Below, in pieces: positions 31,507 to 40,466 of a stretch of DNA of 64,000 bases; position 1 is the stretch's first letter, and each line of letters starts with the position of its first letter. The notes under the pieces were generated by a model. That model searched no databases. It was not told where the DNA came from and worked only from the letters and a program-made list of their open reading frames with translations. The position numbers were made by a program, and so were the translations under genes. The DNA lies in the NCBI RefSeq assembly GCF_002284535.1, contig NZ_NPKH01000033.1, forward strand, positions 162,379 to 226,378, written 5' to 3'. The DNA comes from Mesorhizobium wenxiniae. Lineage in GTDB: Bacteria; Pseudomonadota; Alphaproteobacteria; Rhizobiales; Rhizobiaceae.

Positions 31507-32898
31507 GTGAAACTCGCGCGTGTGGCCCTGCTTGCCGCGGCTTTTGTAGCCGCTGTGTTGGTTTCTTCCGCAACCGGAGAGGCGAGCGGGCAAGAGAGGA
31601 TTGCGCTGCGCATCGAGATAGACGGCGCCATCGGTCCGGCGAGCGCCATGCAGTTCGAGGAAGCGCTGGCGGTGGCCGCCGAGCGGAACGCCAAGGTTTT
31701 CATCCTGCAGATGGACACGCCCGGCGGGTTGGTCACCAGCATGCGTGAGATCATCGCCGACATCCTCGCCTCGCCGGTTCCCGTCATCGGCTATGTCGCG
31801 CCCGCCGGCGGGCATGCGGCGAGCGCCGGAACCTACATCCTCTACGCAACCCATGTGGCGGCGATGGCGCCCGGCACCAATCTGGGCGCGGCAACGCCAA
31901 TCGAGATGGGCGGGCCGCTGCCATCCTTTCCCGGTGGCGACGACAAGAACAATGGCCCGGAAGCCGGCAAGAACCCGAAGAGCCCACCGGCGGGCGATGC
32001 GATGATCGCCAAGGCGACGAATGACGCGGTTGCCCTGATCCGCAGCCTGGCTGAACTGCGTGGGCGCAATGCCGATTGGGGTGAAAAGGCGGTGCGCGAG
32101 GCGGCCAGCCTATCGGCCAACGCGGCGCTGCAGGAGCGTGTCGTCGACTTCGTCGCCCGCGACACGACCGAACTGCTTCAGCTGGCTGACGGCCGGACGG
32201 TGGAAATAGCCGGCAGGAAAGAGGTGTTGGCGACCAAAGGGCTGCCGGTTGAAACGCTGGAGCCCGGCTGGCTCCTCCGGCTTCTCGCCGTCATCACCGA
32301 CCCGAACATCGCCGTGATCCTGATGCTGATCGGGGTTTATGGCCTCGTCTTCGAGTTCACCAGCCCGGGCGCGGTCGCGCCCGGCGTGGTCGGCACGATC
32401 TGCCTGCTGCTCGGGCTCTATGCGCTCAATCTCCTGCCGATCAGCTATGCCGGCCTTGCCTTGATGCTGCTTGGCATCATCTTCCTCGTCGTCGAGGTCT
32501 TTAATCCCACAGTCGTCCTTGGGCTGGGAGGCGTGGCTGCGTTTCTGCTGGGCTCCGCCATGCTGCTCAGGATCGAGGGGCCCGGCTTCGAGATGTCGTG
32601 GGCCGTCATCGGCACCGCCGCGGTCCTGACGCTCGGCCTGGCGCTGTTGACCGGCAGCTATCTGTGGGCGGCCCGCAAGAACCTTCCGCGTGTTGGCGCA
32701 CAGGCCATGCAAGGCCTGCCGGCCAAGGTCCTCGATTGGGAGGGCAGCGAGGGCCACGTGCTTGCCCGGGGCGAGCGCTGGCGGGCAAAGGCCGACGAAC
32801 CCATTGCAGTGGGCGACAGCGTCGAGGTGGCTGACGTCAGCGGTCTCGTTCTGACGATACGGCGTCGCAATGCGGGAAGCGATGGAGCAAGGCAGTGA
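31507..32898 (+). CDS. NfeD-family membrane serine protease
   Basis: ClpP-fold protease fused to membrane helices and an NfeD OB domain. The GTG at 31507 is chosen (AGGGAG nine bases before); it gives a signal peptide MKLARVALLAAAFVAAVLVS. The protease domain has QMDTPGGLVTSMREIIADIL, APAGGHAASAGTYILYATHV with the catalytic serine, and APGTNLGAATP. Five helices follow (WLLRLLAVITDPNIAVILML onward), then an OB domain (LPAKVLDWEGSEGHVLARGE). Partner stomatin-like slipin follows with a 4-base overlap, the usual membrane-quality-control pair. Confidence 0.93.
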   Translation: MKLARVALLAAAFVAAVLVSSATGEASGQERIALRIEIDGAIGPASAMQFEEALAVAAERNAKVFILQMDTPGGLVTSMREIIADILASPVPVIGYVAPAGGHAASAGTYILYATHVAAMAPGTNLGAATPIEMGGPLPSFPGGDDKNNGPEAGKNPKSPPAGDAMIAKATNDAVALIRSLAELRGRNADWGEKAVREAASLSANAALQERVVDFVARDTTELLQLADGRTVEIAGRKEVLATKGLPVETLEPGWLLRLLAVITDPNIAVILMLIGVYGLVFEFTSPGAVAPGVVGTICLLLGLYALNLLPISYAGLALMLLGIIFLVVEVFNPTVVLGLGGVAAFLLGSAMLLRIEGPGFEMSWAVIGTAAVLTLGLALLTGSYLWAARKNLPRVGAQAMQGLPAKVLDWEGSEGHVLARGERWRAKADEPIAVGDSVEVADVSGLVLTIRRRNAGSDGARQ

Positions 32899-33656
32899 TC
32901 ATCGGTTATGTGGCCTATCTGGTAGCAGCGCTCGTCGTGGTCATGTTCCTGTCCGCGGCCATTCGCATCCTGAGGGAATATCAGCGCGGCGTGGTCTTCA
33001 CGCTCGGCCGCTTCACCGGGGTCAAGGGCCCCGGCCTGATCATCCTCATCCCGTTCGTGCAGCAGATGGTGAAGGTCGACCTGCGCGTGGTGGTCCAGGA
33101 CGTGCCGCCGCAGGACGTGATCTCGCGCGACAACGTCTCGGTGAAGGTCAACGCGGTGCTGTATTTTCGTATCGTCGACGCCGAGCGGGCGGTGATCCAG
33201 GTCGAGGACTTCATGACCGCCACCAACCAGCTGGCACAGACCACTTTGCGCTCGGTGCTCGGCAAGCATGAGCTCGATGAAATGCTGGCCGAGCGTGACA
33301 AACTCAACAGCGATATCCAGGAGATTCTCGATCAGCGGACCGATGCCTGGGGCATCAAGGTTTCCGATGTCGAGATCAAGCATGTCGACCTCAACGAGAA
33401 CATGGTCCGCGCCATCGCCAAGCAAGCCGAGGCCGAACGGCTGCGGCGTGCCAAAGTGATCAATGCCGACGGCGAGCAGCAGGCGGCGGCAAAACTCGTC
33501 GAGGCCGGCAAGATGCTGTCCGAGACGCCGCAGGCCATGCAGCTGCGCTATTTCGAGGCTCTCCATGACATCGCCGGTGAGCGCTCGTCGACGGTCGTGT
33601 TTCCGGTGCCGATGGACCTGCTCGGTCATTTCATCAAGCAGGATGGGGAGAAGTGA
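32895..33656 (+). CDS. Slipin (stomatin/SPFH-domain protein), NfeD partner
   Basis: Begins with a GTG that overlaps the nfeD stop, indicating translational coupling. One N-terminal hairpin-like helix (GYVAYLVAALVVVMFLSAAI) anchors it; the SPFH domain has EYQRGVVFTLGRFTGVKGPG, VPPQDVISRDNVSVKVNAVL and LRSVLGKHELDEMLAERDKL. A helical C-terminus (KQAEAERLRRAKVINADGEQ) drives oligomerisation. Length 253 is standard. In the archaeal and bacterial pairs studied, NfeD cleaves the slipin C-terminus; the conserved hydrophobic tail TVVFPVPMDLLGHF is present here. Confidence 0.95.
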   Translation: MIIGYVAYLVAALVVVMFLSAAIRILREYQRGVVFTLGRFTGVKGPGLIILIPFVQQMVKVDLRVVVQDVPPQDVISRDNVSVKVNAVLYFRIVDAERAVIQVEDFMTATNQLAQTTLRSVLGKHELDEMLAERDKLNSDIQEILDQRTDAWGIKVSDVEIKHVDLNENMVRAIAKQAEAERLRRAKVINADGEQQAAAKLVEAGKMLSETPQAMQLRYFEALHDIAGERSSTVVFPVPMDLLGHFIKQDGEK

Positions 33657-33672
33657 GTTGGCTCCTCAAGTT

Positions 33673-33840
33673 GGAGGGACAGCACCCCTCTGTCCTGCCG
33701 GACATCTCCCCCTCAAGGGAGGAGATTGGCAGCTTCGGCGCTCCGTCAGCTTTCCATCGCTTGTGGTTGGCGAAAGCAGTTGAGCGAATAATCTCCCCCT
33801 CGAGGGGGAGATACCCGGCAGGGCAGAGGGGGGCGCTTCG
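33673..33840. repeat. Palindromic repeat pair of the 'tctgtcctgccggacatctcc' family
   Basis: The left arm (33673-33737) and inverted right arm (33790-33840) resemble the element at 10174. The centre (33738-33789) is different sequence. It lies between the convergent slipin gene and the Mo-subunit gene and could end both transcripts. Confidence 0.7.
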
Positions 33841-33854
33841 CACGACCCTCCCCT

Positions 33855-36176
33855 CTAAATCAGCTTCTCCAGCGTGATCGGCAAATCCCGCACCCTTTTG
33901 CCGGTAGCGTGGAACACCGCATTGGCGATCGCCGGCGCCACGCCGACGATGCCGAGTTCGCCCACACCCTTGCCGCCGAGCGCCGAGGAATGCGGGTCGG
34001 GGATGCCGACCGAGATCACCTCGATGTCGGGAATGTCGGCATTGGTCGCGATGAGATAGTCGGCCAAGTTGTTGTTGACGATGCGGCCGTGGCGGCGGTC
34101 GACGATGCCTTCCTCCAGCAGCGCCTGGCCGATGCCCATGATGATGCCGCCCTTCCACTGGCTTTCGGCGAGCTTGGGATTGTAGAGCCGGCCCGAATCC
34201 AGCGCCGACACCACGCGCGACACGCGCACCGTGCCAAAGTCCTGGTCGACGCGCACCTCGACGAAATGCGCGCACCAGCTGTGGCGGGAATAGTCGCCTT
34301 CGGTGTGCGACAGCGCCGTCGCGATGGTCGTGTAGTTCTTGTAGCGATCCTCCGCCGTCGAGTTGGCCGGCATGGTGTCGCCCATCGCCTCAATCTGCTC
34401 GCGTCCGACGCTGGCGAGCAGCTCGGCGATGGAGACCTCAGGCCCCTCGCCGCGCGGCGACTTTATGCGGCCCTCAGCGACGACCAGCGTGTTGGCCTGC
34501 AGTGCATGGAACGGCGAATTTGGATCGCTGATCGCCAGCCCGACCAGCTCATCGAGCGCGGCAGTCGCCGCCTTGTGCACGGCGCCGGTCATCACGCCGG
34601 CCAGCCGCGAACCGCCGGTGACGCCGGCGCGGGCGTAGCGGGAGTCACCCAGCTTCACCACGACGTTCTCAGCCCGCACGCCCACCACTTCGGCGGCGGT
34701 CTGCGCCAGGATCGTATAAGTGCCCTGCCCCATGTCGATGCTCGAGCTTTCGACCTCGACCGAGCCGTCGGCGAGAATGCGCACCATCGCCTCGCCATAG
34801 GCGCGCCGCACCGGATAGGTGCCGGCGGCGACTCCCCAGCCGATCAGCTGGTTGCCGTCGCGCATCGAGCGTGGCTCTGGCGAGCGCCTCGACCAGCCGA
34901 AGGCCTCGGCACCGGCAGCGTAGGCCTCGCGCAGCTGCCGTGTCGACCACGGCTTTTTCGCCTCCGGATCCTGCTCGGCATAGTTCCTGAGCCGGATTTC
35001 CAGCGGATCGATGCCGACTTCATAGGCGAGTTCGTCGATCGCGCTTTCGATGCCGAAGGCGCTCGGGTTCTCGCCCGGGGCGCGCAAAGCGCCCGGCGCC
35101 ACGGTGTTGACCCGCACGACATTCTGCCGCGACGAGAAGTTCGGCGTCGCATACATGATCGAGGTGACTGAACCGAGCGGCTCGACCCACATGCCGTCGA
35201 CCGAGGTCTCGTTGACGCCGCGATGGACGATCGACTGGATCTTTCCCTCGGCGTCGGCGCCGAGCGCCACCGTCTGACGTGTCGCCGCCCGTCCGCCATA
35301 GGCGGTGAAGGTCTGCGGCCTGGTGACCGCGAGTTTCACCGGCCGTTCCAGCATTTTCGCGGCCATCGCCGCCACCGCGCCGTAGCCGTAGGCGAACGCC
35401 TTGGAGCCGAAGCCGCCGCCGATAAAGGGCGAGACCAGGCGCACATTCTCGAACGGCACGCCGAACCATTCGGCATAGGTCCGCGCCATGCCGTCGAGCC
35501 ATTGGCTGGGCTCCCACACCGTCAGCCGGTCGCCCTGCCAGTGCGCGATCAGCCCATGCGGTTCCATCGGCGCCTGGTATTCGCGCGGCGTGTTGTAGGC
35601 GGCGCAGATCCGCACCGGGGCGGCGGCGAAAGCCGCCTGCGCATCGCCCCACTCGTTCGTCATCGCGTCGATCGGAATGCCGTCGCCGGCCTTCGCATCG
35701 CTAAGGTCGACGATGGCCGGCGTCTCGTCATAGGCGACCCTGACCAGCGCTGCAGCCGCGACGGCCTGCTCGAAACTCTCGGCCACCACCGCCGCGACGT
35801 GCTGACCACTGAAGGTGATGTTGCGCGCCAGCGGACAATAGGGAACATCCGGCGGCGGCGTGCCCAGCCAGTCCGTTGCGGTGTTGAGGCGCAACGCATT
35901 GTCCGGCGTCAGCACCAGAACCACGCCCGGCGCGCTTTCAGCCGCTGCCGTGTCAATCGAACGCACCTTGCCGGCCGCAATCGTGCTCTCGACGAGAACG
36001 GCGTGGCTCAGCCCTTCGAGCTGCTGCTCGACCGCGTATTTCGCGGCGCCGGTGATCTTGGCCGGGCCATCGACGCGCGACAGCCGCCCGCCAACCTGGT
36101 CCGCGACGACGGCGCCGTCCGATGCGTCGCCCCTCTTCGAATCATCATGTCTTGTTCTCAACTCGTGAACGGTCAT
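33855..36176 (-). CDS. Molybdopterin-binding subunit, xanthine dehydrogenase family (PaoC/YagR-like)
   Basis: Large catalytic subunit of an aldehyde-oxidoreductase-type enzyme, 773 residues. It shows the entry GGRLSRVDGPAKITGAAKYA, the Mo-co loops LVSPFIGGGFGSKAFAYGYG and PGALRAPGENPSAFGIESAI, MGQGTYTILAQTAAEVVG, and the catalytic glutamate in LGGKGVGELGIVGVAPAIAN. Its gene overlaps the FAD subunit gene by 4 bases. Gene order (Fe-S, FAD, Mo) and the cluster type in the FAD subunit match E. coli PaoABC, which oxidises aromatic aldehydes. Substrate here is inferred. Confidence 0.92.
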   Translation of the reverse strand: MTVHELRTRHDDSKRGDASDGAVVADQVGGRLSRVDGPAKITGAAKYAVEQQLEGLSHAVLVESTIAAGKVRSIDTAAAESAPGVVLVLTPDNALRLNTATDWLGTPPPDVPYCPLARNITFSGQHVAAVVAESFEQAVAAAALVRVAYDETPAIVDLSDAKAGDGIPIDAMTNEWGDAQAAFAAAPVRICAAYNTPREYQAPMEPHGLIAHWQGDRLTVWEPSQWLDGMARTYAEWFGVPFENVRLVSPFIGGGFGSKAFAYGYGAVAAMAAKMLERPVKLAVTRPQTFTAYGGRAATRQTVALGADAEGKIQSIVHRGVNETSVDGMWVEPLGSVTSIMYATPNFSSRQNVVRVNTVAPGALRAPGENPSAFGIESAIDELAYEVGIDPLEIRLRNYAEQDPEAKKPWSTRQLREAYAAGAEAFGWSRRSPEPRSMRDGNQLIGWGVAAGTYPVRRAYGEAMVRILADGSVEVESSSIDMGQGTYTILAQTAAEVVGVRAENVVVKLGDSRYARAGVTGGSRLAGVMTGAVHKAATAALDELVGLAISDPNSPFHALQANTLVVAEGRIKSPRGEGPEVSIAELLASVGREQIEAMGDTMPANSTAEDRYKNYTTIATALSHTEGDYSRHSWCAHFVEVRVDQDFGTVRVSRVVSALDSGRLYNPKLAESQWKGGIIMGIGQALLEEGIVDRRHGRIVNNNLADYLIATNADIPDIEVISVGIPDPHSSALGGKGVGELGIVGVAPAIANAVFHATGKRVRDLPITLEKLI

Positions 36177-37156
36177 GCCGTTTCTCCCACTTTGAGGATG
36201 GCGCGGGCGACGACGCGCGGCGCCAGTTCGATCTTGTATTGGTTGGCGCCGTGGTCGACGGCGCCCTCGATGGCGAGCAGGCTGGCGCGCCGGACCGTAT
36301 CAGATTCCAGAACCTTGCCTTTCAGCGCCTCTTCGACGGCGCGTGCGCGCCATGGCTTGGTGGCAACGCCGCCGAGCGCCACGCGCAAATCCTTGATCGT
36401 CCTTCCGTCCGCCTCGAACTCGATGCCGACGGCGGCACTTGCGGCAGCGAATTCGTAGGATTGCCGGTCGCGGATTTTCAGATAGGTCGAGCGCTGGGCG
36501 GCAGGGGAAGCAGGAATGCTGATCGCGGTGATCACCTCACCTGGCGCGATCGCATGCTCCCTGTCGGGCGTGGCGCCCGGCAGCAGAAAAAAGTCGTCGA
36601 CCCCGACCTGGCGGTCGCCGAGGTGGACTGTTGCGTCGAAGGCGACCAGCGCCGTCGCCAGATCGCCCGGATAGGTGGCGATGCAGGTCTCGCTGGTGCC
36701 GAGCACGGCATGGCCACGGGTGACCCCGCCGATCGCCGAGCAGCCGCTGCCGGGCGTGCGCTTGTTACAGGCGGGAAAATTCGCCGGATCGCGGAAATAC
36801 GGACAGCGAGTGCGCTGCATCAGATTGCCGCCGATGGTCGCCATGTTGCGGAGCTGCGCCGAAGCCGCCTGCCACAGCGCTTCCGAAACGGCAGGGAACC
36901 GGCTCTTGATGGCGGCATGGTCGGCGACGCTGCTCATCTTTGCCAGCGCGCCGATCATGGCGCCCCGGTCGTCGACCGTGATCCTATCCAGTCCCTTGAG
37001 ATGAGTGATGTCGACCACGGTGTCGGGTTCGGCGACGCCGCATTTGGCGAGATCGACGAGCGTCGTGCCGCCGGCCAGCAGCATGGCGCCGGGCAGCGCC
37101 GCCGCCTGGCGTGCCGCATCGACGGAATTGGCGCGCAGATACGAAAAATCCCTCAT
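36173..37156 (-). CDS. FAD-binding subunit, xanthine dehydrogenase family (PaoB/YagS-like)
   Basis: 327 residues. The FAD site is in ALPGAMLLAGGTTLVDLAKC and AQLRNMATIGGNLMQRTRCP. The insert TRCPYFRDPANFPACNKRTP with a further Cys in GSGCSAIGG matches the PaoB segment that holds an extra 4Fe-4S cluster, which most xanthine-dehydrogenase FAD subunits lack. It overlaps both neighbours by 4 bases, indicating tight coupling. This supports the PaoABC assignment over plain xanthine dehydrogenase. Confidence 0.92.
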   Translation of the reverse strand: MRDFSYLRANSVDAARQAAALPGAMLLAGGTTLVDLAKCGVAEPDTVVDITHLKGLDRITVDDRGAMIGALAKMSSVADHAAIKSRFPAVSEALWQAASAQLRNMATIGGNLMQRTRCPYFRDPANFPACNKRTPGSGCSAIGGVTRGHAVLGTSETCIATYPGDLATALVAFDATVHLGDRQVGVDDFFLLPGATPDREHAIAPGEVITAISIPASPAAQRSTYLKIRDRQSYEFAAASAAVGIEFEADGRTIKDLRVALGGVATKPWRARAVEEALKGKVLESDTVRRASLLAIEGAVDHGANQYKIELAPRVVARAILKVGETA

Positions 37157-37656
37157 GACGCGGTCTCCATGGATGACGCAACCTCCAGTGCCGCCTGGCG
37201 AACGGCGGCGACGATGTGCGGATAGGCGCCGCAGCGGCAGAGATTGCCGGCCATATATTCGCGGATCTCGTCATCCGAACCGGCATGGCCTTCGCTGATG
37301 CAGGCGACCGCCGACATGATCTGGCCCGGCGTGCAGTAACCGCACTGGAAGGCGTCCTGTTCGAGAAAGGCGGCCTGCACCGCGTGCAGCGTGCCGTCGC
37401 CCTCGGCAAGCCCTTCGATGGTGCTGACCGCCCTGCCCTCAGCCTGGGCAGCGAGCGTCAGGCAGGCCAGCACGCGCTGGCCGTCGACATGCACTGTGCA
37501 GGCGCCGCATTGGCCCTGGTCGCAGCCCTTCTTGGTCCCAGTCAGGCCGAGATGGTCGCGCAGGGCGTCGAGCAGCGTGACGCGCGGCTCGACCTCCAGT
37601 TCATGGCGATGTCCGTTGATTTGAAGGTGGATGGGAATTCGGGTTTTGCTTGTCAT
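37153..37656 (-). CDS. 2Fe-2S subunit, xanthine dehydrogenase family (PaoA/YagT-like)
   Basis: Electron-transfer subunit with two 2Fe-2S clusters: the plant-type site GCDQGQCGACTVHVDGQRVL near residues 44-63 and the second in FQCGYCTPGQIM and NLCRCGAYPHIV. The start at 37656 gives 167 residues; the frame is open to 37824 but that part lies in repeat sequence. E. coli PaoA has a Tat signal; none is seen here with this start, so the complex may be cytosolic. First gene of the operon; its promoter region carries the palindrome at 37951. Confidence 0.9.
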   Translation of the reverse strand: MTSKTRIPIHLQINGHRHELEVEPRVTLLDALRDHLGLTGTKKGCDQGQCGACTVHVDGQRVLACLTLAAQAEGRAVSTIEGLAEGDGTLHAVQAAFLEQDAFQCGYCTPGQIMSAVACISEGHAGSDDEIREYMAGNLCRCGAYPHIVAAVRQAALEVASSMETAS

Positions 37657-37720
37657 GGGGGCGTCTGGCTCCAGTTGCTTGACGCGGTGCGGCAAGAGCA
37701 CCAAGGGATGGTGAGGGGCT

Positions 37721-37885
37721 AATCTCCCCCCTTGAGGGGGAGATGGCCGGCAGGCCAGAGGGGGTCGCCTTGCGTAAAGCGCCAACCTGCACTGTCGCAA
37801 GGGAGGAGGTCGCGTCCGGTCCAACCGACCCCCGCTGTCGCCTTTGGCGACATCTCCCCCACAAGGGGGGAGATCACGCTCTCTC
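37721..37885. repeat. Palindromic repeat pair upstream of the PaoA-like gene
   Basis: Two hairpin arms, AATCTCCCCCCTTGAGGGGG (37721 on) and CATCTCCCCCACAAGGGGGG (37851 on), lie about 130 bases apart. They belong to the same dispersed family as 10174 and 33673. The element sits between the aldehyde oxidase operon and its probable operator, so the 5' leader of that operon would contain it. Confidence 0.7.
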
Positions 37886-37950
37886 CGACTTGCAAGCTCT
37901 CAACACGTGACATGCCGGTCCCCTGATTATATGATAAAGGTGCTCCACTA

Positions 37951-37970
37951 AAACGGAGGCGCCTCCGTTT
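37951..37970. promoter_or_regulatory. Perfect 20-bp palindrome, probable TetR operator
   Basis: AAACGGAGGCGCCTCCGTTT is a perfect inverted repeat with no spacer. It lies 57 bases before the TetR start at 38028 and upstream of the divergent aldehyde oxidase operon. Size and symmetry are typical for a TetR dimer pair, so it probably controls both directions. Confidence 0.75.
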
Positions 37971-38027
37971 ATTACGTGGGGGCTGAACCGGTCGAGTTCA
38001 AGCCCCGTATTCGCAGTGGAGAAAAAA

Positions 38028-38660
38028 TTGGCTTCGCAGCCGCCTGCAACCGCCAAAGACAAGCCCGACGCGACAGCGGCAAAACCGTTGCGCGCCGATG
38101 CGCAGCGCAACCGCGACATGCTGGTCGAGGTCGCAGCAGTGGCCTTTGCCGCACATGGCGTTGATGCCTCGCTGGAGGAGATCGCGCGCCAGGCCGGCGT
38201 CGGCATCGGCACGCTCTACCGGCACTTTCCGACGCGCGAGCATCTGGTCGAGGTGGTCTACCGGCGCGAAGTGGAAGGCCTGTGCCAGGCCGCCGACGAG
38301 CTCGCCCTTCACCATTCGCCGGACGTCGCGCTCGAACAATGGATGCAGCGCTTCGTCGACTACATCGCCACCAAGCGCGGGCTGGCGACAAGCCTGCGTA
38401 TCTTGCTCAACACCAATTCCACCTTGTTCTCCGACGTTTCGGGCAGGGTGACGCTTGCCTTGCGACGGCTGATCGAGGCGGCGGTGGCCGACGGCTCGAT
38501 CCGCAGCGACGTCGACGCATCGGACGTTCTGCACGCGCTGGGCGGCATCTATTCGGCGCCCGACACCAAGGACTGGCGCGACCGCTCGCGCCGGCTGGTA
38601 TCGCTGCTGATGGACGGGTTGAGGTTTGGGGCGGGCAGGTCGGCGAAGGGTGGCGGGTGA
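38028..38660 (+). CDS. TetR-family transcriptional regulator
   Basis: The TTG at 38028 has GGAG seven bases before it; a GTG at 38016 is also in frame. The HTH is VAAVAFAAHGVDASLEEIAR and QAGVGIGTLYRHFPTREHLV, characteristic of TetR; the ligand-binding domain follows (LEQWMQRFVDYIATKRGLAT). About 210 residues, normal. It is divergent from the PaoABC-like operon, and a perfect palindrome between them makes it the likely repressor. Aldehydes or aromatic compounds are the probable inducers (inference). Confidence 0.92.
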   Translation: MASQPPATAKDKPDATAAKPLRADAQRNRDMLVEVAAVAFAAHGVDASLEEIARQAGVGIGTLYRHFPTREHLVEVVYRREVEGLCQAADELALHHSPDVALEQWMQRFVDYIATKRGLATSLRILLNTNSTLFSDVSGRVTLALRRLIEAAVADGSIRSDVDASDVLHALGGIYSAPDTKDWRDRSRRLVSLLMDGLRFGAGRSAKGGG

Positions 38661-39177
38661 AGGCTGGGCTGCAGTCGAACCTCCATGCTCTCTCAACTGG
38701 CGTGGAGGATCCGAAAGCGATCTGGTTCCGCCGGATTTCGATCAACGATTTGGATTGGCCACCAAGCCATTGCCAAACGCTGGTTCCTGGCGTGCGGGAG
38801 AACTGGATTTTCCCGCGAGTGCCTTCAACTGCAACGCACGCCAGGGTTCGGCAGTGCGCGCCCGGTCCACGCCGCGAGATGAAGTTCGCGTTGGGTCATT
38901 TCCGATGTTGGCGCTTCCTACGAGCATCTAGGTGTTGAAGCGGAATGGTATTAGGACGTGAACCCATAAATCGGGATTGACCGAAATTGGTGGGAAGCGG
39001 AACGGCGGCTTCAGGAATTTGTCTTCGATTGCAGGCATCGGGGTGCGCTCGCATCGTTGCGAGCAACTTCTCAGCGGACTCGGCAACGGAAGCCGCCTGC
39101 TCCAAGAACGGAAAAAAACTTAGCGACTTGACGAAGTTTTCGCTTGCGCCACCGGCAAATGGGCGATAGTTAGCGAC
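38661..39177. other. Intergenic region with dispersed repeat
   Basis: About 517 bases without a supported gene. It includes one copy of a dispersed repeat at 38902-38953 and, just after it, sequence reading GGACGTGAACCCATAAATCG, which I associate with repeat relics of rhizobial genomes. Short frames here have no ribosome site and poor composition. Confidence 0.4.
38902..38953. repeat. Dispersed repeat, copy 1
   Basis: The 35 bases 38919-38953 match 42530-42564 at 31 of 35 positions (shared core GAATGGTATTA); weaker similarity extends about 17 bases further left in both copies. Both copies lie on the same strand, 3.6 kb apart. Confidence 0.65.
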
Positions 39178-39519
39178 ATGGCTAAGCATGATCCTGATCT
39201 ATCGCTGCTCTTCCACGCGCTCGCTGATCCGACTCGCCGGTCGATCCTGACCCGGCTTGCCGAAACACCTGCGCAGGTGACGGATCTCGCTGGTCCCACG
39301 GGACTGCGTCTGCCCACGGTGATGCGGCACCTTTCCGTACTGGAGGAGGCAGGGTTGATCTCCACCTCCAAGGACGGGCGGATACGCACCTGCGCCATCG
39401 TGCCCGAGGCTCTGGACCCGGTGCGGTCATGGCTCGATGAGCAGCGGGCCATCTGGGAGGCTCGGCTCGACCGGTTGGACGCATTTGTGATGAATGTGAT
39501 GAAGGAGCGCGCAGAATGA
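39178..39519 (+). CDS. ArsR-family HTH regulator
   Basis: 113 residues: LLFHALADPTRRSILTRLAE and TGLRLPTVMRHLSVLEEAGL form the winged HTH, and KDGRIRTCAIVPEALDPVRS the wing. No metal-binding cysteine pair is present, so it belongs to the ligand-independent or SRPBCC-coupled branch. Its stop overlaps the start of the AHSA1 gene by 4 bases (ATGA), a very common pairing in which the ArsR protein controls the partner. Confidence 0.93.
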   Translation: MAKHDPDLSLLFHALADPTRRSILTRLAETPAQVTDLAGPTGLRLPTVMRHLSVLEEAGLISTSKDGRIRTCAIVPEALDPVRSWLDEQRAIWEARLDRLDAFVMNVMKERAE

Positions 39520-40442
39520 CACAGAACGTCGCTTCAAACAGTGCGACCCGTGCGGTGCCTGATGATAGGAAAAGCCGCTTTGCGACACTCACCTTCGAAC
39601 GGGACGTAGCCGCGCCATTGGCCGTACTGTGGGAGGCATGGACCGCCCCGGTCGCGCGGGCGATCTGGGCTGCGCCATCAGCCTCGGTTACCGTGGAGTT
39701 CTTGGAGGCCGACACCAGGGTGGGTGGACGCGAGATCTCGCTCTGCAAGGTAGAGGACCAGCCTGACATCCGCTGCGAGAATGGCTGGCTTGCGCTGCAG
39801 CCAGCGGTGTGCAGCGTGAACTATGAGGTGATCTCGTGCGAAGGCGTGACGCAATCAGCAGCGCTGGTGACGGCAAATCTTTCAGGCACGCACGAGCGCA
39901 GCCGGCTGGTCGTGACGGTGCAACTTTCATCGCTGGCGCAGGACATGGAAGCAGGCTACCGGGCAGGCTTTGGTGCCGGCCTGGACAACCTCGCGGGCGC
40001 GGCCGAACGAACCATGGTGCTGCAGCGGGTAATCCAGGCGCCGCGATCCATCGTGTGGGGCGCGTGGATGAACCCTGAAACGCTGCCGCAATGGTGGGGG
40101 CCGGAAGGCTTCTCCTGTCGAACGAAGAGGATCGACTTGCGAACGGGCGGCGAATGGGTTTTCGACATGATCGCGCCTGATGGCACGGTCTTCCCGAACC
40201 ACCATCTCTATAACGAGGTCCGGCCCGAGGAGAGGATCGGCTATACGCTGCATTGGGGCGAGAACGGGCCGAAACATGCCGACGCCTGGGCCTCGTTCGA
40301 GGATCAGGACGGGGCAACAAAGGTAACGCTGGGCATGGTATTCAGCACGGCTGCCGAGTTCCAGGAGGCGAAGGGCTTCGGTGCCGTGGAACTGGGATTG
40401 CAAACTCTGGGCAAACTGGAACGCTTCGTCGCATCCCGCTGA
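39516..40442 (+). CDS. Tandem SRPBCC (AHSA1-type) protein
   Basis: 308 residues, about twice the usual 150, because two AHSA1/START-like domains are joined. Domain 1 (residues ~20-160) has SRFATLTFERDVAAPLAVLW and WTAPVARAIWAAPSASVTVE; domain 2 (~165-308) has VLQRVIQAPRSIVWGAWMNP and PQWWGPEGFSCRTKRIDLRT. Domain 2 is closer to the consensus. Function of such proteins is usually unknown ligand binding or stress response. Translationally coupled to the ArsR gene. Confidence 0.88.
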   Translation: MTQNVASNSATRAVPDDRKSRFATLTFERDVAAPLAVLWEAWTAPVARAIWAAPSASVTVEFLEADTRVGGREISLCKVEDQPDIRCENGWLALQPAVCSVNYEVISCEGVTQSAALVTANLSGTHERSRLVVTVQLSSLAQDMEAGYRAGFGAGLDNLAGAAERTMVLQRVIQAPRSIVWGAWMNPETLPQWWGPEGFSCRTKRIDLRTGGEWVFDMIAPDGTVFPNHHLYNEVRPEERIGYTLHWGENGPKHADAWASFEDQDGATKVTLGMVFSTAAEFQEAKGFGAVELGLQTLGKLERFVASR

Positions 40443-40466
40443 AATGCTGCGACTTCCCGTCGGCTC

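Noticed and set aside
33909..35171. 420-codon plus-strand ORF opposite the PaoC-like gene
   Set aside because: Antisense shadow rich in Arg, Asp and His; the opposite frame carries the molybdenum-site motifs.
14612..38000. CRISPR array suspected because of many similar hairpins
   Set aside because: The repeats are scattered over tens of kilobases between genes, are not regularly spaced and no cas gene is present.
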